This document shows positions 27,610 through 36,770 of a stretch of DNA of 64,000 bases, piece after piece. The DNA comes from Crenobacter intestini (GTDB lineage Bacteria; Pseudomonadota; Gammaproteobacteria; Burkholderiales; Chromobacteriaceae): positions 91,559 through 155,558 of the forward strand of contig NZ_STGJ01000010.1 in assembly GCF_004919095.1 (NCBI RefSeq), read 5' to 3'. The position numbers were made by a program, and so were the translations under genes. Positions within the stretch are counted from its first letter, which is position 1. Every line of letters begins with the position of its first letter. A model generated the notes under the pieces. That model ran no database searches. It saw only the letters and a program-made list of their open reading frames with translations, and had not been told where the DNA came from.

Positions 27610-29637
27610 TTACAGCCCCTGCACGATCAGCCTTTGGCCTGGCTGCAGCGCGGCGAGGCGGGCCGCTGCGTTCCAGCGCTTGATGTCGGTGTGATGGACG
27701 CCGAACTTGCGGGCGATGCCGTAGACGGTGTCGCCGGTCTGCACGATGTACTCGCGCTGCGGCTGACCGCCGGTCAGGGATGCCAGTTCGCTGACCGCGT
27801 CGGCCTCTGCGCTGACCGGTGTGCCGATGATCGGCGTGCCGCTGACCTTCAGCGTCTGCCCCAGTTGCAGGCGGCTGTCTTCCAGCCCGTTCAGCGCCTG
27901 TAGCTGGGCGACGTTCATGCCGTAACGGCGCGAGATGTTGTACAGGGTGTCGCCGCCTTGCACCGTGTGCAGGTTGGCGACGTTCGCTTGCTGCGCGCTG
28001 GCGACGGCTTCGACCGCGCGGGTCGCGACCTTGCGTTCGGTGGCGGCCACCCTGACCGGCTTGGCCTGTTCGGCGACGACGAGTCCTTGCGGCGCGGCTT
28101 GCGTGGCAGACGCCACCAGCGGCGCGATCGCTGCGGCCGGTGTGGCCGGTTCGGCCAGGGCGACGACTTTCGCCGTGGGGGCAGCGGCAGGCGCTTGCAG
28201 CGGCGCGATGGCCAAAGTCTGCGTGGCCTGTGTTGCAGGTTCGGCTACGGCGACGGTCTGCGTTGTGGTGGCCATGGCGGGTGCTTGCAGCGGTGCGATC
28301 GCCAGCGGCTGGATCGCCGGCGCGGCCTGCTCGGCGACGGCGACGCGCTGTACCTGGGCGACCGCTGCCGGCTCGGCGGCGGCCAGCACGGCTGGCGCGC
28401 TGGCGGGCGGGTTGGCCTGCGAGCTGTCGAGGGTTGCCAGCACCGGCACCTCGAACGCGGTCGCGCGACGTTCGTTGGCGACGCGCAGGGTCAGCGGCTC
28501 GACGCGCGCGTTGCGCGAGGCGACCAGCACCGGCTGGCCCGGCGCGAAACGGCCGCCGCGCGCGTTGTTGACGGCCAGGAGCTCGCCGACGTTCATCCCG
28601 TACTCGCCGGCCAGCGTCGACGCCTCGACGCCGTCCTGCGGCACGTGGACTTCCCAGTTCATCAGCGGCTTGTCCCACTTGGCGACATTGCGCTCGAAGC
28701 GGTGCAGGCGGTCGGCCGGCAGCAGCATCTGGCGGCCGCTCTTGTGCGCGTAGACGGGCAGGTTGAACGCCGGGTTCAGTTCCTTGAACTCGGAGACCGG
28801 CATTTCGGCGAGGCGGGCTGCCACGTCGATGTCCATGTGGCGGCCGGTCGAGATCGCGACGAAATAGGGCTTGTTCGGGAAGTCTCCGAGCGAGAGGTTA
28901 AAGCGCTCGGGTTCGAGGACCACGTTGCGTACGGCCAGCAGCTTGGGCACGTAGTTGCGCGTCTCGTTCGGCAGCCTCAGGTTTTCGTAAGTCGGCTCGA
29001 GCCCCTGCGCGCGGGCGCGTTCGATCGCGCGCGACACGTTGCCCTGGCCCCAGTTGTAGCTGGCCAGCGCAAGGCTCCAGTCGCCGAACATGCCGTACAG
29101 CATCTGCAGGTAGTCGAGCGCGGCGTTGGTCGACTCGACCACGTCGCGGCGGCCGTCGTACCACCAGGTCTGCTCGAGGCCGTACTGGCGGCCGGTGGCC
29201 GGCATGAACTGCCACAGGCCGGCGGCGCCGACGTGCGAGCGCGCGGTCGGCACGAAGGCGCTCTCGACGACCGGCAGCAGCGCAAGCTCGGTCGGCATGC
29301 CGCGCCGTTCGACCTCGTTCATGATGTAGAACAGATATTTCCTGCTGCGGTCCATGGAACGGCGCAAACCGGCGGGATTCGCCGCGTATTGTCGCTCCAG
29401 GCGGCGGACAAGCTCGGGGTTGACCTCGCTCATCTGGAAGCCTTCGCGCATACGCAGGATCAGGTTGTCGCCATTACGCAGCAAGCTGGTGTTCTGCAAC
29501 ATCATGTCCAGACCAACGGCGAGTGCTTCGTCAACTGCTAAGCGTTCGGGCTTGCCAAAAATGGTAGCTGCCTTGGCCGGTGCCGCCCAGGCCGTAAAGG
29601 CGAGCGACAGCGACAGGGCAATGGAGAATTTTTTCAT
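27610..29637 (-). CDS. mltD: Membrane-bound lytic murein transglycosylase D with LysM repeats
   Basis: This periplasmic enzyme cleaves peptidoglycan to form anhydro ends. The 675-residue product has a signal peptide (about residues 1-23) and a GH23 catalytic domain with Glu125 in ESAFVPTARS, GLWQFMPATGR and YNWGQGNV. An N-proximal LysM-like segment is followed by an Ala/Pro-rich linker containing roughly 30-residue repeats built on VAVAEP...LAIAPLQAPA. Two C-terminal LysM domains start at HTVQGGDTLYNISRRYG and YIVQTGDTVYGIARKFG. No lipobox is visible, unlike E. coli MltD. Confidence 0.93.
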   Translation of the reverse strand: MKKFSIALSLSLAFTAWAAPAKAATIFGKPERLAVDEALAVGLDMMLQNTSLLRNGDNLILRMREGFQMSEVNPELVRRLERQYAANPAGLRRSMDRSRKYLFYIMNEVERRGMPTELALLPVVESAFVPTARSHVGAAGLWQFMPATGRQYGLEQTWWYDGRRDVVESTNAALDYLQMLYGMFGDWSLALASYNWGQGNVSRAIERARAQGLEPTYENLRLPNETRNYVPKLLAVRNVVLEPERFNLSLGDFPNKPYFVAISTGRHMDIDVAARLAEMPVSEFKELNPAFNLPVYAHKSGRQMLLPADRLHRFERNVAKWDKPLMNWEVHVPQDGVEASTLAGEYGMNVGELLAVNNARGGRFAPGQPVLVASRNARVEPLTLRVANERRATAFEVPVLATLDSSQANPPASAPAVLAAAEPAAVAQVQRVAVAEQAAPAIQPLAIAPLQAPAMATTTQTVAVAEPATQATQTLAIAPLQAPAAAPTAKVVALAEPATPAAAIAPLVASATQAAPQGLVVAEQAKPVRVAATERKVATRAVEAVASAQQANVANLHTVQGGDTLYNISRRYGMNVAQLQALNGLEDSRLQLGQTLKVSGTPIIGTPVSAEADAVSELASLTGGQPQREYIVQTGDTVYGIARKFGVHHTDIKRWNAAARLAALQPGQRLIVQGL

Positions 29638-29798
29638 CAGGAGGGCGCCCGGTCATTCTTTTTCGATTGTGGCCGATGCTACCACGCGCAACAGGTGTGT
29701 CAACGCAATAAATCAAACAAAATCAAAGCTATTGCACGTCATGCAGTGCCCTGCGCCGGGTATGCAGTTCTAATCTAAAGAGACCGTGTTCTGTTTTT

Positions 29799-30554
29799 TT
29801 AGAAGCTGTTTTTCCAGCGGCGCAGAACGGCAAATGATTCCAGTGCATTGTTAATGGGGTTGCCATCATGCTGTCTGCTTGCCGCAAGCAGGGCTGGCTC
29901 GCCAGAACGCAGGAAGGGGTTGCTCGCCAACTCGACGTCGAGCCGCACCGGCAGCGTCGGTTTTCCCTGTTGGCGGCGTTGGCTGTCCTGCAACAGCCGC
30001 TCGCTGACAGCCGGGTTGTCCGGGTCGCAGGCGCGGGCGAAAGCCAGGTTGGCCAGCGTGTATTCGTGCGCCGGGTAGACCCAGGTGTCGGGCGGCAGGG
30101 CGGCCAGACGCGCAAGGCTCGCGTACATCTGATTGGCGCTGCCTTCGAACAGTCGCCCGCAGCCGGCGCCGAACAGGGTGTCGCCACTGAGCAGCGCCCC
30201 GGGCGTGTAGTAGCACAGGTGGTCGAGGGTATGGCCCGGCGTCGCGATGACCTGAAAGCGGACGTCGCCGACGACGAAGCTGTCGCCGTCATGGTGGATG
30301 ATGTCGACGTTGGCGACGCCGGCCGGCCCGTGTACCAGTGCGTGCGGAAACGCCGCCTTCAGGCGCCCGATACCGCCGGTGTGGTCGGCGTGGTGGTGGG
30401 TGACGAGGATGGCCCCGAGCTGCTGGCCGTGCGCCGCGAGATAGTCGAGTACCGGGGACGCCTCGCCCGGGTCGACGACGCAGGCACCGGAAGGCTGCGG
30501 CAAAAGCCAGATATAATTGTCGGCAAAAGCCGGCAACGGAATGAACGACAACAT
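29799..30554 (-). CDS. gloB: Hydroxyacylglutathione hydrolase (glyoxalase II)
   Basis: It hydrolyses S-lactoylglutathione to lactate and glutathione in methylglyoxal detoxification. The 251-residue protein has the metallo-beta-lactamase THHHADH motif at 52-58, then ATPGHTLDH, SGDTLFGAGCGRLFEG, and the C-terminal helical domain with PAHEYTLANL. Length is normal. It is divergent from the methyltransferase-rnhA run, with only 18 nt between start codons. Confidence 0.96.
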   Translation of the reverse strand: MLSFIPLPAFADNYIWLLPQPSGACVVDPGEASPVLDYLAAHGQQLGAILVTHHHADHTGGIGRLKAAFPHALVHGPAGVANVDIIHHDGDSFVVGDVRFQVIATPGHTLDHLCYYTPGALLSGDTLFGAGCGRLFEGSANQMYASLARLAALPPDTWVYPAHEYTLANLAFARACDPDNPAVSERLLQDSQRRQQGKPTLPVRLDVELASNPFLRSGEPALLAASRQHDGNPINNALESFAVLRRWKNSF

Positions 30555-30572
30555 TCGTACTTCCTTACTCTG

Positions 30573-31304
30573 ATGACTGCGTTTTCTAACTGGCTCGACG
30601 GCTCCGAACTGGGCCGTTACCTGCTCGAGCGTGAACAGGCGTTCTTCGACCGCTCGGTCGCCGACGCCTTCGGCTATCGTGCCGTGCAGTTCGGCGCGAG
30701 CCGGCACGACTTCCTGCGCGAGAACCGCATCCCGTGGCGTGCGCGCATCGGCGAGGACGGCGAAGTCGGCGTGGTGTGCGACGCGGCGCAGTTGCCGCTG
30801 GACAGCCGCAGCGTCGACTTGCTGCTGCTGCCGCACACGCTGGACTTCAACGCGCATCCGCACCAGGTGCTGCGCGAGGCCGAGCGCGTGTTGCTGCCCG
30901 AGGGGCGGCTGGTGCTCACCGGCTTCAACCCGCTGTCCCTGTGGGGCGGGCGCCGGCTGGTGCAGGGCGCGCGCCGGCCGCCGTGGAGCGGCCGTTTCCT
31001 GCGCCTGTCCCGCCTGCGCGACTGGCTCGAACTGCTGGGCTTCGAGCGCGCGGACGATGCCTTCATGTGTTACGCTCCGCCCTTTAACCGGGGCGACTGG
31101 CTCACCCGCTGCCGCTTCATGGAAGCGCCGGGCGAACGCTGGTGGCCGTTGGCCGCCGGCGTCTACGGCGTATGCGCGATCAAGCGCCAGCGCGGGATGC
31201 GACTGATCACGCCGCGCTGGCAGCTGGCCAGGCCCGCGGCCCAGCTGGTGACCGCTGGCGAGCGACGCCACGCGGCGTGCCAGCCCCACGACGAGACGTT
31301 ATGA
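30573..31304 (+). CDS. SAM-dependent methyltransferase next to rnhA
   Basis: The 243-residue product has a class I methyltransferase middle: [48 protein letters not shown]. The usual motif I glycine-rich loop is poorly preserved. This matches a betaproteobacterial family regularly found between gloB and rnhA. The substrate is not known. ATG 30573 overlaps the stop of a ten-codon open frame (30541-30573) with a TGATG junction. The stop overlaps rnhA by 4 nt. Confidence 0.8.
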   Translation: MTAFSNWLDGSELGRYLLEREQAFFDRSVADAFGYRAVQFGASRHDFLRENRIPWRARIGEDGEVGVVCDAAQLPLDSRSVDLLLLPHTLDFNAHPHQVLREAERVLLPEGRLVLTGFNPLSLWGGRRLVQGARRPPWSGRFLRLSRLRDWLELLGFERADDAFMCYAPPFNRGDWLTRCRFMEAPGERWWPLAAGVYGVCAIKRQRGMRLITPRWQLARPAAQLVTAGERRHAACQPHDETL

Positions 31305-31744
31305 ACCAGGACAAGGTCGAAATCTATACCGACGGCGCGTGCAAGGGCAATCCGGGCCCCGGCGGCTGGGGCGCGCTGCTTTGCTACAAGGGCAAGGAAA
31401 AGGAGCTGTTCGGCGGTGAGGCCGGCACCACCAACAACCGGATGGAACTGATGGCGGTGATCCGCGCGCTCGAGACGCTCAACCGTCCCTGCCACATTGT
31501 CGTCTACACCGACTCGCAGTACGTGCAAAAAGGCATTTCCGAGTGGATCCACGGCTGGAAGAAGCGCGGCTGGGTCACCGCCGCCAAGGAGCCGGTGAAG
31601 AACGCCGACCTCTGGCAGCTGCTGGACGCCGCGCGTGGCCGTCACCTGTCGGTCGAGTGGCGCTGGGTGCGCGGCCATAACGGCCACGAATTCAACGAGC
31701 GCGCCGACGCGCTCGCCAACCGCGGCGTAGCGGCCGCGGCATGA
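31301..31744 (+). CDS. rnhA: Ribonuclease HI
   Basis: It cleaves the RNA strand of RNA-DNA hybrids. The 147-residue protein has the full catalytic set: Asp11 in [12 protein letters not shown], Glu49 in RMELMAV, Asp71 in YTDSQYV and Asp136 in ERADALA, plus His126 in RGHNGH. It overlaps the upstream methyltransferase by 4 nt and precedes dnaQ by 40 nt, so replication-maintenance genes cluster here. Confidence 0.97.
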   Translation: MNQDKVEIYTDGACKGNPGPGGWGALLCYKGKEKELFGGEAGTTNNRMELMAVIRALETLNRPCHIVVYTDSQYVQKGISEWIHGWKKRGWVTAAKEPVKNADLWQLLDAARGRHLSVEWRWVRGHNGHEFNERADALANRGVAAAA

Positions 31745-31784
31745 CTTTCGCGGGCGCGGTTGCGCCCGCCACTCAGGCTGCATC

Positions 31785-32507
31785 ATGAGACAAATCATCC
31801 TCGACACCGAAACGACGGGCCTCGAGCCCTCGCAGGGTCACCGCATCATCGAGTTTGCCGGCCTGGAGATGGTCGACCGCAAGCTGACCGGCCGCCACCT
31901 GCACCTTTACATGCACCCCGAGCGCGAGATCGACGCCGACGCCGAGCGCGTGCACGGCATCTCGCTTGCCTTCCTGGAGGGCAAGCCCAGGTTCGCCGAG
32001 GTGGCCTCGCAGATCTCCGACTTCATCGGCGATGCCGAGCTGATCATCCACAACGCGCCGTTCGACGTCGGCTTCATGGACGCCGAGTTCGCGAGGTTGG
32101 GCCTGCCGCCGACCGTGCGCCAGTGCGCCGGTGTGATCGACACCCTCGCGATGGCGCGCGACCAGTTCCCGGGCAAGCGCAACAGCCTGGACGCGCTATG
32201 CGACCGCTTCGACGTCGACCGCTCGAACCGTACGCTGCACGGCGCGCTGATCGACTGCGAACTCTTGGCCGAGGTCTACCTGTGGATGACCCGCGGCCAG
32301 GAAAGCCTGATGATGGACATCGAGCCGGAGGCCGGTGCCGCTTCCTCGGGCCTGCCGGCCGACTTCGTGCGTAAGCCGCTGAAGGTGCTGCGCGCGAGCG
32401 AAGCCGAGGCCGCCGAGCACGAGGCCTACCTTGATGCGCTGGACAAGGCGGTCAAGGGGACGTGCCTGTGGCGCAAGCTCGCGGCGGACAAGGATGTGGC
32501 GGCATGA
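31785..32507 (+). CDS. dnaQ: DNA polymerase III epsilon subunit (proofreading 3'-5' exonuclease)
   Basis: It proofreads within the replicative polymerase. The 240-residue product has DEDDh motifs: Exo I LDTETTG (Asp7, Glu9), Exo II NAPFDVGFM near residue 90, and Exo III HGALIDCELLAEVY near 150. The C-terminal tail probably binds alpha and theta. The stop overlaps ispD by 4 nt. Confidence 0.97.
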   Translation: MRQIILDTETTGLEPSQGHRIIEFAGLEMVDRKLTGRHLHLYMHPEREIDADAERVHGISLAFLEGKPRFAEVASQISDFIGDAELIIHNAPFDVGFMDAEFARLGLPPTVRQCAGVIDTLAMARDQFPGKRNSLDALCDRFDVDRSNRTLHGALIDCELLAEVYLWMTRGQESLMMDIEPEAGAASSGLPADFVRKPLKVLRASEAEAAEHEAYLDALDKAVKGTCLWRKLAADKDVAA

Positions 32508-33208
32508 GCGTGATCGCCCTGGTGCCGGCGGCCGGCTCCGGCAGCCGTTTCGGCGCGCCCAGCCCCAAGCAGTACCTGCAACTAGAAGGGCGGCCGCTGA
32601 TGTGGCACACCCTGAGCACGCTGTCGCAAGTGCCTGAGATCGACCGCCTCGCCGTGGTGATCTCGCCGGCCGACGAGTGGTTCGACGACTTCGAGTGGGA
32701 CATCCCGAACCTGGAGGTGCTGCGCGTCGGCGGCGCGAGCCGTGCCGCGTCGGTCGCGGCCGGGCTTGCCACGCTCGCGCCGGCGCCCGACGACTGGGTG
32801 CTGGTGCACGACGCGGCGCGCTGCTGCGTGACGCCGGCGCTGGTGACGCGGCTGATCGGCGCGCTGGCGGACGACGAGGTTGGCGGCCTGCTCGCCTTGC
32901 CGGTGGCCGACACCGTCAAGCGGGCAGGCGAGGGCGGCCGCGTCGAGCGCACGCTCGCGCGGGACGGTCTGTGGCTCGCGCAGACGCCGCAGATGTTCCG
33001 CGCCGCGCGTCTGGCCCGTGCGCTGGCGCTCGACGGGAAGGGCGCAGTCACCGACGAGGCCTCGGCGATCGAAATGCTGGGCTTCGCGCCTCGGCTGGTC
33101 GAGGGTGACGCGCAGAACTTCAAGGTGACCTATCCGCGCGACCTGGCGCTCGCACGCGCCATTCTTGCCGCGCGCAAACAGACGGGAGATGGCGCATGTT
33201 CAGGGTAG
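32504..33208 (+). CDS. ispD: 2-C-methyl-D-erythritol 4-phosphate cytidylyltransferase
   Basis: Third step of the MEP isoprenoid pathway: CTP plus MEP gives CDP-ME. The 234-residue protein begins [19 protein letters not shown], the nucleotidyltransferase signature. It also has SPKQYL near residue 23, VHDAARC near 105, and the late TDEASAIE segment. It overlaps dnaQ by 4 nt and ispF by 13 nt; ispD-ispF adjacency is standard. Confidence 0.96.
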   Translation: MSVIALVPAAGSGSRFGAPSPKQYLQLEGRPLMWHTLSTLSQVPEIDRLAVVISPADEWFDDFEWDIPNLEVLRVGGASRAASVAAGLATLAPAPDDWVLVHDAARCCVTPALVTRLIGALADDEVGGLLALPVADTVKRAGEGGRVERTLARDGLWLAQTPQMFRAARLARALALDGKGAVTDEASAIEMLGFAPRLVEGDAQNFKVTYPRDLALARAILAARKQTGDGACSG

Positions 33209-33672
33209 GGCAGGGGTACGACGTGCACCGGCTGGTCGAGGGGCGGCCGCTGGTGCTGGGCGGGGTGGTGATCCCGCACGACAAGGGCTTGCTCGGGCAC
33301 TCGGACGCCGACGCGCTGTTGCACGCGATCACCGACGCGCTGTTGGGCGCTGCGGCGCTAGGCGACATCGGCCGGCTGTTCCCGGACACCGACCCGCAAC
33401 ACGCGGGCGCCGACAGTCGTGTGCTGTTGCGCGAGGCCGTGTCGCGCGTGCGCGCGGCCGGCTGGCGGGTCGTCAATATCGATGCCACGCTGATAGCGCA
33501 ACAGCCCAAGCTCGCGCCGCATGTGGACGCGATGCGCGCGCGCATCGCCGAAGACCTTGGGGTCGGCGTCGACGTCGTCAACGTCAAGGGCAAGACCAAC
33601 GAGAAGCTCGGCTACCTGGGGCGTTGCGAGGCCATCGAGGCGCAGGCGGTCTGTTTGCTGACAAGAGGCTAG
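33196..33672 (+). CDS. ispF: 2-C-methyl-D-erythritol 2,4-cyclodiphosphate synthase
   Basis: Fifth step of the MEP pathway: it cyclises CDP-ME 2-phosphate. The 158-residue product has the zinc-binding GYDVHRL near residues 7-13, [26 protein letters not shown], and the C-terminal [13 protein letters not shown]. The normal length and trimer-core motifs make this firm. It begins inside the end of ispD, implying coupled translation. Confidence 0.97.
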   Translation: MFRVGQGYDVHRLVEGRPLVLGGVVIPHDKGLLGHSDADALLHAITDALLGAAALGDIGRLFPDTDPQHAGADSRVLLREAVSRVRAAGWRVVNIDATLIAQQPKLAPHVDAMRARIAEDLGVGVDVVNVKGKTNEKLGYLGRCEAIEAQAVCLLTRG

Positions 33673-33676
33673 CAAA

Positions 33677-33705
33677 ACGACATATGTGTGCCGTTGTGGG
33701 ATAAT
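33677..33705 (+). promoter_or_regulatory. Putative sigma70 promoter of rpiA
   Basis: ACGACA (33677-33682) and GATAAT (33700-33705) are spaced by 17 bp, 39 bp ahead of the rpiA start. The match is 4/6 and 5/6. Confidence 0.55.
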
Positions 33706-33743
33706 CGGAGTGAGTCAAGACCAACCGTTTAAGGAGCAGCGAG

Positions 33744-34403
33744 ATGCTTACCGCCAATGAATTGAAGCTGGCTGCAGCGCGAAAAGCCCTGGAGTTCGTC
33801 CCGGACGACGCCGTGATCGGCATCGGTACCGGCAGCACCGTCAACCTGTTCATCGATGAACTGGCCGCGATCAAGGGCCGCATCAAGGGCGTGGTCTCCA
33901 GCTCCGAGGCGTCCACCGTCCGCCTGAAGGCGCACCATATCCCGGTGTACGACCTCAATACCATCGACGAGATGCCGATCTACGTCGACGGCGCCGACGA
34001 GGTGAACCACTACCTGCACATGATCAAGGGCGGCGGCGGTGCGCTGACCCGCGAGAAGATCGTCGCTGCGGCGGCGCAGGAATTCATCTGCATCGCCGAC
34101 GAGAGCAAGTACGTCGACGTGCTGGGCAAGTTCCCGCTGCCGATCGAGGTGATCCCGATGGCCAGAAGCTACGTCGCGCGCGAGCTGGTCAAGCTGGGCG
34201 GCCACCCGGAAATGCGCCACGACTTCCTGACCGACAACGGCAACATCATTCTCGACGTGCACGACCTGGCCATCGCCAAGCCGGTCGAGATGGAAGAGCG
34301 CATCAACCAGCTGCCGGGCGTCGTCACCTGCGGCCTGTTTGCCCGCCGCCGCGCCGACGTGCTGGTGCTCGCCCGCCAGGGCGGCGTCGAAGTGCTGCGC
34401 TGA
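33744..34403 (+). CDS. rpiA: Ribose-5-phosphate isomerase A
   Basis: It interconverts ribose 5-phosphate and ribulose 5-phosphate. The 219-residue protein has the family signature [15 protein letters not shown] near residue 27, VDGADEVN near 81-88, and [14 protein letters not shown] near 94-107, which contains the catalytic Glu and substrate loop. The ribosome-binding site AAGGAGCAG precedes ATG 33744. It is followed by the phoU-ppx genes after a 77-nt gap. Confidence 0.97.
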   Translation: MLTANELKLAAARKALEFVPDDAVIGIGTGSTVNLFIDELAAIKGRIKGVVSSSEASTVRLKAHHIPVYDLNTIDEMPIYVDGADEVNHYLHMIKGGGGALTREKIVAAAAQEFICIADESKYVDVLGKFPLPIEVIPMARSYVARELVKLGGHPEMRHDFLTDNGNIILDVHDLAIAKPVEMEERINQLPGVVTCGLFARRRADVLVLARQGGVEVLR

Positions 34404-34409
34404 GCCTGC

Positions 34410-34427
34410 CTGTCACAGGGTTGTCAT
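34410..34427 (+). promoter_or_regulatory. Pho-box-like direct repeat upstream of phoU
   Basis: CTGTCAC, four bases, then TTGTCAT gives two 7-bp repeats 11 bp apart, the layout of PhoB sites. It lies 54 bp before the phoU start. A perfect 8-bp hairpin (CATCTTGC/GCAAGATG, 34425-34444) overlaps its right end. Confidence 0.6.
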
Positions 34428-34480
34428 CTTGCGCTGGCAAGATGGCAATCCTGTCCATCCTGTCCTGCCACGAGAGCATC

Positions 34481-35188
34481 ATGCCCGACCATATTTCCAA
34501 ACAATTCGACCTCGAACTGGAAACCATCCGTACCCGCGTGCTGCAAATGGGCGGGCTGGTCGAGCAGCAGATTCAGGGCGCGCTCGACGCGCTCGCCAGC
34601 GGCGACATCGCCCGCTTTGACCAGGTGATCGTCGACGACGCGCAGGTCAACGCGCTCGAAGTCGCGATCGACGAGGACTGCCAGCACATCATCGCGCGCC
34701 GCCAGCCGGCGGCGTCCGACTTGCGCATGGTGATCACCGTGATCAAGACCATCACCGACCTCGAGCGCATCGGCGACGAGGCGTCCAAGATTGCCCGCAT
34801 GGGCAAGGTGATCCACAGCGCCGAGCGCTACCAGACGCCGCGCTTGCGCGAGATCGGCAAGATGGCCGAGGCGGCGGTGGCGATGCTGCGCCGCGCGCTC
34901 GACGCGTTCGCCCGGCTGGACGCGACGGCGGCGTTGGATCTCGCCGAGGAGGACCGCGAGCTCGACGACGACTTCAGCGCCGAAGTCCGCCAGCTGATCA
35001 CCTTCATGATGGAAGACCCGCGCACCATCAGCATGTCGATCGACACGCTGTTCATCGCCAAGGCGATCGAGCGCATCGGCGACCACGCCAAGAACATTTC
35101 CGAGTACGTCGTCTATCTGGTCAAGGGCAAGGACATCCGCCACACCTCGATCGACGCGATCAAGCGGGAACTTGGCCAGTCCGTGTAA
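34481..35188 (+). CDS. phoU: Phosphate transport system regulatory protein PhoU
   Basis: PhoU restrains PhoR/PhoB signalling and phosphate uptake. The 235-residue product has two PhoU three-helix bundles. The first carries the metal-binding pattern ETDRE-like in ITDLERIGDEASKIA (near residue 87); the second carries IAKAIERIGDHAKNISEYVVYLVKG. ATG 34481 is the natural start, after a Pho-box-like site. Unlike in enterobacteria it is not in a pst operon; it precedes ppx. Confidence 0.96.
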   Translation: MPDHISKQFDLELETIRTRVLQMGGLVEQQIQGALDALASGDIARFDQVIVDDAQVNALEVAIDEDCQHIIARRQPAASDLRMVITVIKTITDLERIGDEASKIARMGKVIHSAERYQTPRLREIGKMAEAAVAMLRRALDAFARLDATAALDLAEEDRELDDDFSAEVRQLITFMMEDPRTISMSIDTLFIAKAIERIGDHAKNISEYVVYLVKGKDIRHTSIDAIKRELGQSV

Positions 35189-35267
35189 GCGATCGGGCTT
35201 CATGTAGGTGGAAGGAAAGCGGTAACATGGTTGCCGCTTTTTTCTTTTTGCTGGGAGCCTGCGTTTG

Positions 35268-36770
35268 ATGCGTGCCGATTTTCCCCATCCGGTGCTGGCG
35301 GCGGTCGACCTGGGGTCGAACAGCTTTCGCCTGCAGATCTCGCGCGTGGTCGACGGCCAGCTGTTCACCCTCGACTCGCTGAAGGAGACGACCCGGCTGG
35401 GCGCGGGCCTGGGCCCGGACAAGGTGCTCGACGAGGCGAGCGTCGGACGGGCGCTCGCCTGCTTCGCCCGTTTCGGCGAGCGCCTGCGCGGGCTGGAAGG
35501 CGCGCAGGTGCGCGTGGTCGGCACCAATACCCTGCGCGTCGCGCGCAACGCGCCCGAGCTGATCGCCGAGGGCGAGCGCCTGCTGGGTTTCCCGATCGAG
35601 ATCATCGCCGGCCGCGAAGAGGCCCGCCTGATCTATCTGGGTGCCGCGCACTCGCTGCCGAATACCCGCGAGCGGCGGCTGGTGGTCGACATCGGCGGCG
35701 GCTCGACCGAGCTGATCGTCGGTAGCCACTTCCAGGCGCACGTGACCGAGAGCCTGCCCTTAGGCTGCGTCAGCTACACGCTGCGTTTCTTCGAGGGCGG
35801 GCGGATCGACTCGGCCTCGTTCAACCGCGCGGTGTACGCCGCGCGCGCCGAGTTGCAGCGCGTCGCGCACGTGTTCCCGCGCACGTCGTGGGAGCTGGGG
35901 GTCGGTACCTCGGGGACCGCGCGCTCGATCCGTGACCTGCTCGAACTGAACGACTGGTCGGCCGGCAACATCACCTATGGCGGGATGCGCGAATTGCGCA
36001 ACGCGCTGATCCGCATCGGCCGCATCGACAAGATTTCACTGAACGGGCTGAAGGCCGACCGCGCGCCGGTGATCTGCGGCGGGCTCGCAGTGATGCTCGC
36101 GGTGTTCGAGGAACTGGGCGTCGACGCGATGACCATCGCCGACGGCGCGCTGCGCGACGGCGTGCTGTACGACATCCTCGGCCGCGGCCGCGAGCGCGAC
36201 CAGCGCGAACAGACTGTAGCGACCTTCACGCGGCGCTACCACGCCGACCCGGCGCAGGCGGCCCGCGTCAAGGCGCTGGCGCTCGACTTCTACCGCCAGC
36301 TCGCCGGCGAGGATTGCCAGGTGCTGACGCTCAGGCGTCTGGGCTGGGCGGCCGCGCTGCACGAGATCGGGCTGTCGATTGCGCATACCGCCTACCACAA
36401 GCATTCGGCCTACATCCTGCAGAACGCGGACATGCCCGGCTTCTCGCGCCCCGAACAGGCAGCGCTCTCGACGCTGGTGCTGTGCCAGCGCGGCGACAGC
36501 GGCAAGATGAGGGACTTCGCGCAGCAGCCGGACCTGTGGTACAGCGTGCTCGCGCTGAGGATGGCCGTGCTGTTCTGCCGTAGCCGACGCCCGCTGGCCC
36601 TGCCGGCCGGCGCGGTGCTGTTCGCCCAGCCGCGCGGCGTGCGCTTCGAGCTGCCCGCCGCCTGGCTGGAGGAGAACCCGCTGACCGCCAGCGCGCTCGA
36701 GCAGGAGGCCGTGCAGTGGCGGCGCATCGGCCTGAAGCTGGCGCTCGACGTGCGGCAGGCTGATGACTGA
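35268..36770 (+). CDS. ppx: Exopolyphosphatase
   Basis: It releases terminal phosphate from polyphosphate, or from pppGpp in the related GppA. The 500-residue protein has ASKHA-fold motifs: AAVDLGSNSFRLQI near residue 11, VVDIGGGSTELIVG near 142, GTSGTARSI and GGLAVM. The C-terminal HD-like helical domain contains LHEIGLSIAHTAYHKHSAYI. ATG 35268 has GGGAG upstream. Adjacency to phoU links it to phosphate control; it overlaps the CorA-family gene by 8 nt. Confidence 0.94.
   Translation: MRADFPHPVLAAVDLGSNSFRLQISRVVDGQLFTLDSLKETTRLGAGLGPDKVLDEASVGRALACFARFGERLRGLEGAQVRVVGTNTLRVARNAPELIAEGERLLGFPIEIIAGREEARLIYLGAAHSLPNTRERRLVVDIGGGSTELIVGSHFQAHVTESLPLGCVSYTLRFFEGGRIDSASFNRAVYAARAELQRVAHVFPRTSWELGVGTSGTARSIRDLLELNDWSAGNITYGGMRELRNALIRIGRIDKISLNGLKADRAPVICGGLAVMLAVFEELGVDAMTIADGALRDGVLYDILGRGRERDQREQTVATFTRRYHADPAQAARVKALALDFYRQLAGEDCQVLTLRRLGWAAALHEIGLSIAHTAYHKHSAYILQNADMPGFSRPEQAALSTLVLCQRGDSGKMRDFAQQPDLWYSVLALRMAVLFCRSRRPLALPAGAVLFAQPRGVRFELPAAWLEENPLTASALEQEAVQWRRIGLKLALDVRQADD

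Noticed and set aside
34451..34466. Second Pho-box from CTGTCCA and CTGTCCT
   Set aside because: The two units are 9 bp apart rather than 11, and the match to the PhoB half-site is poor.
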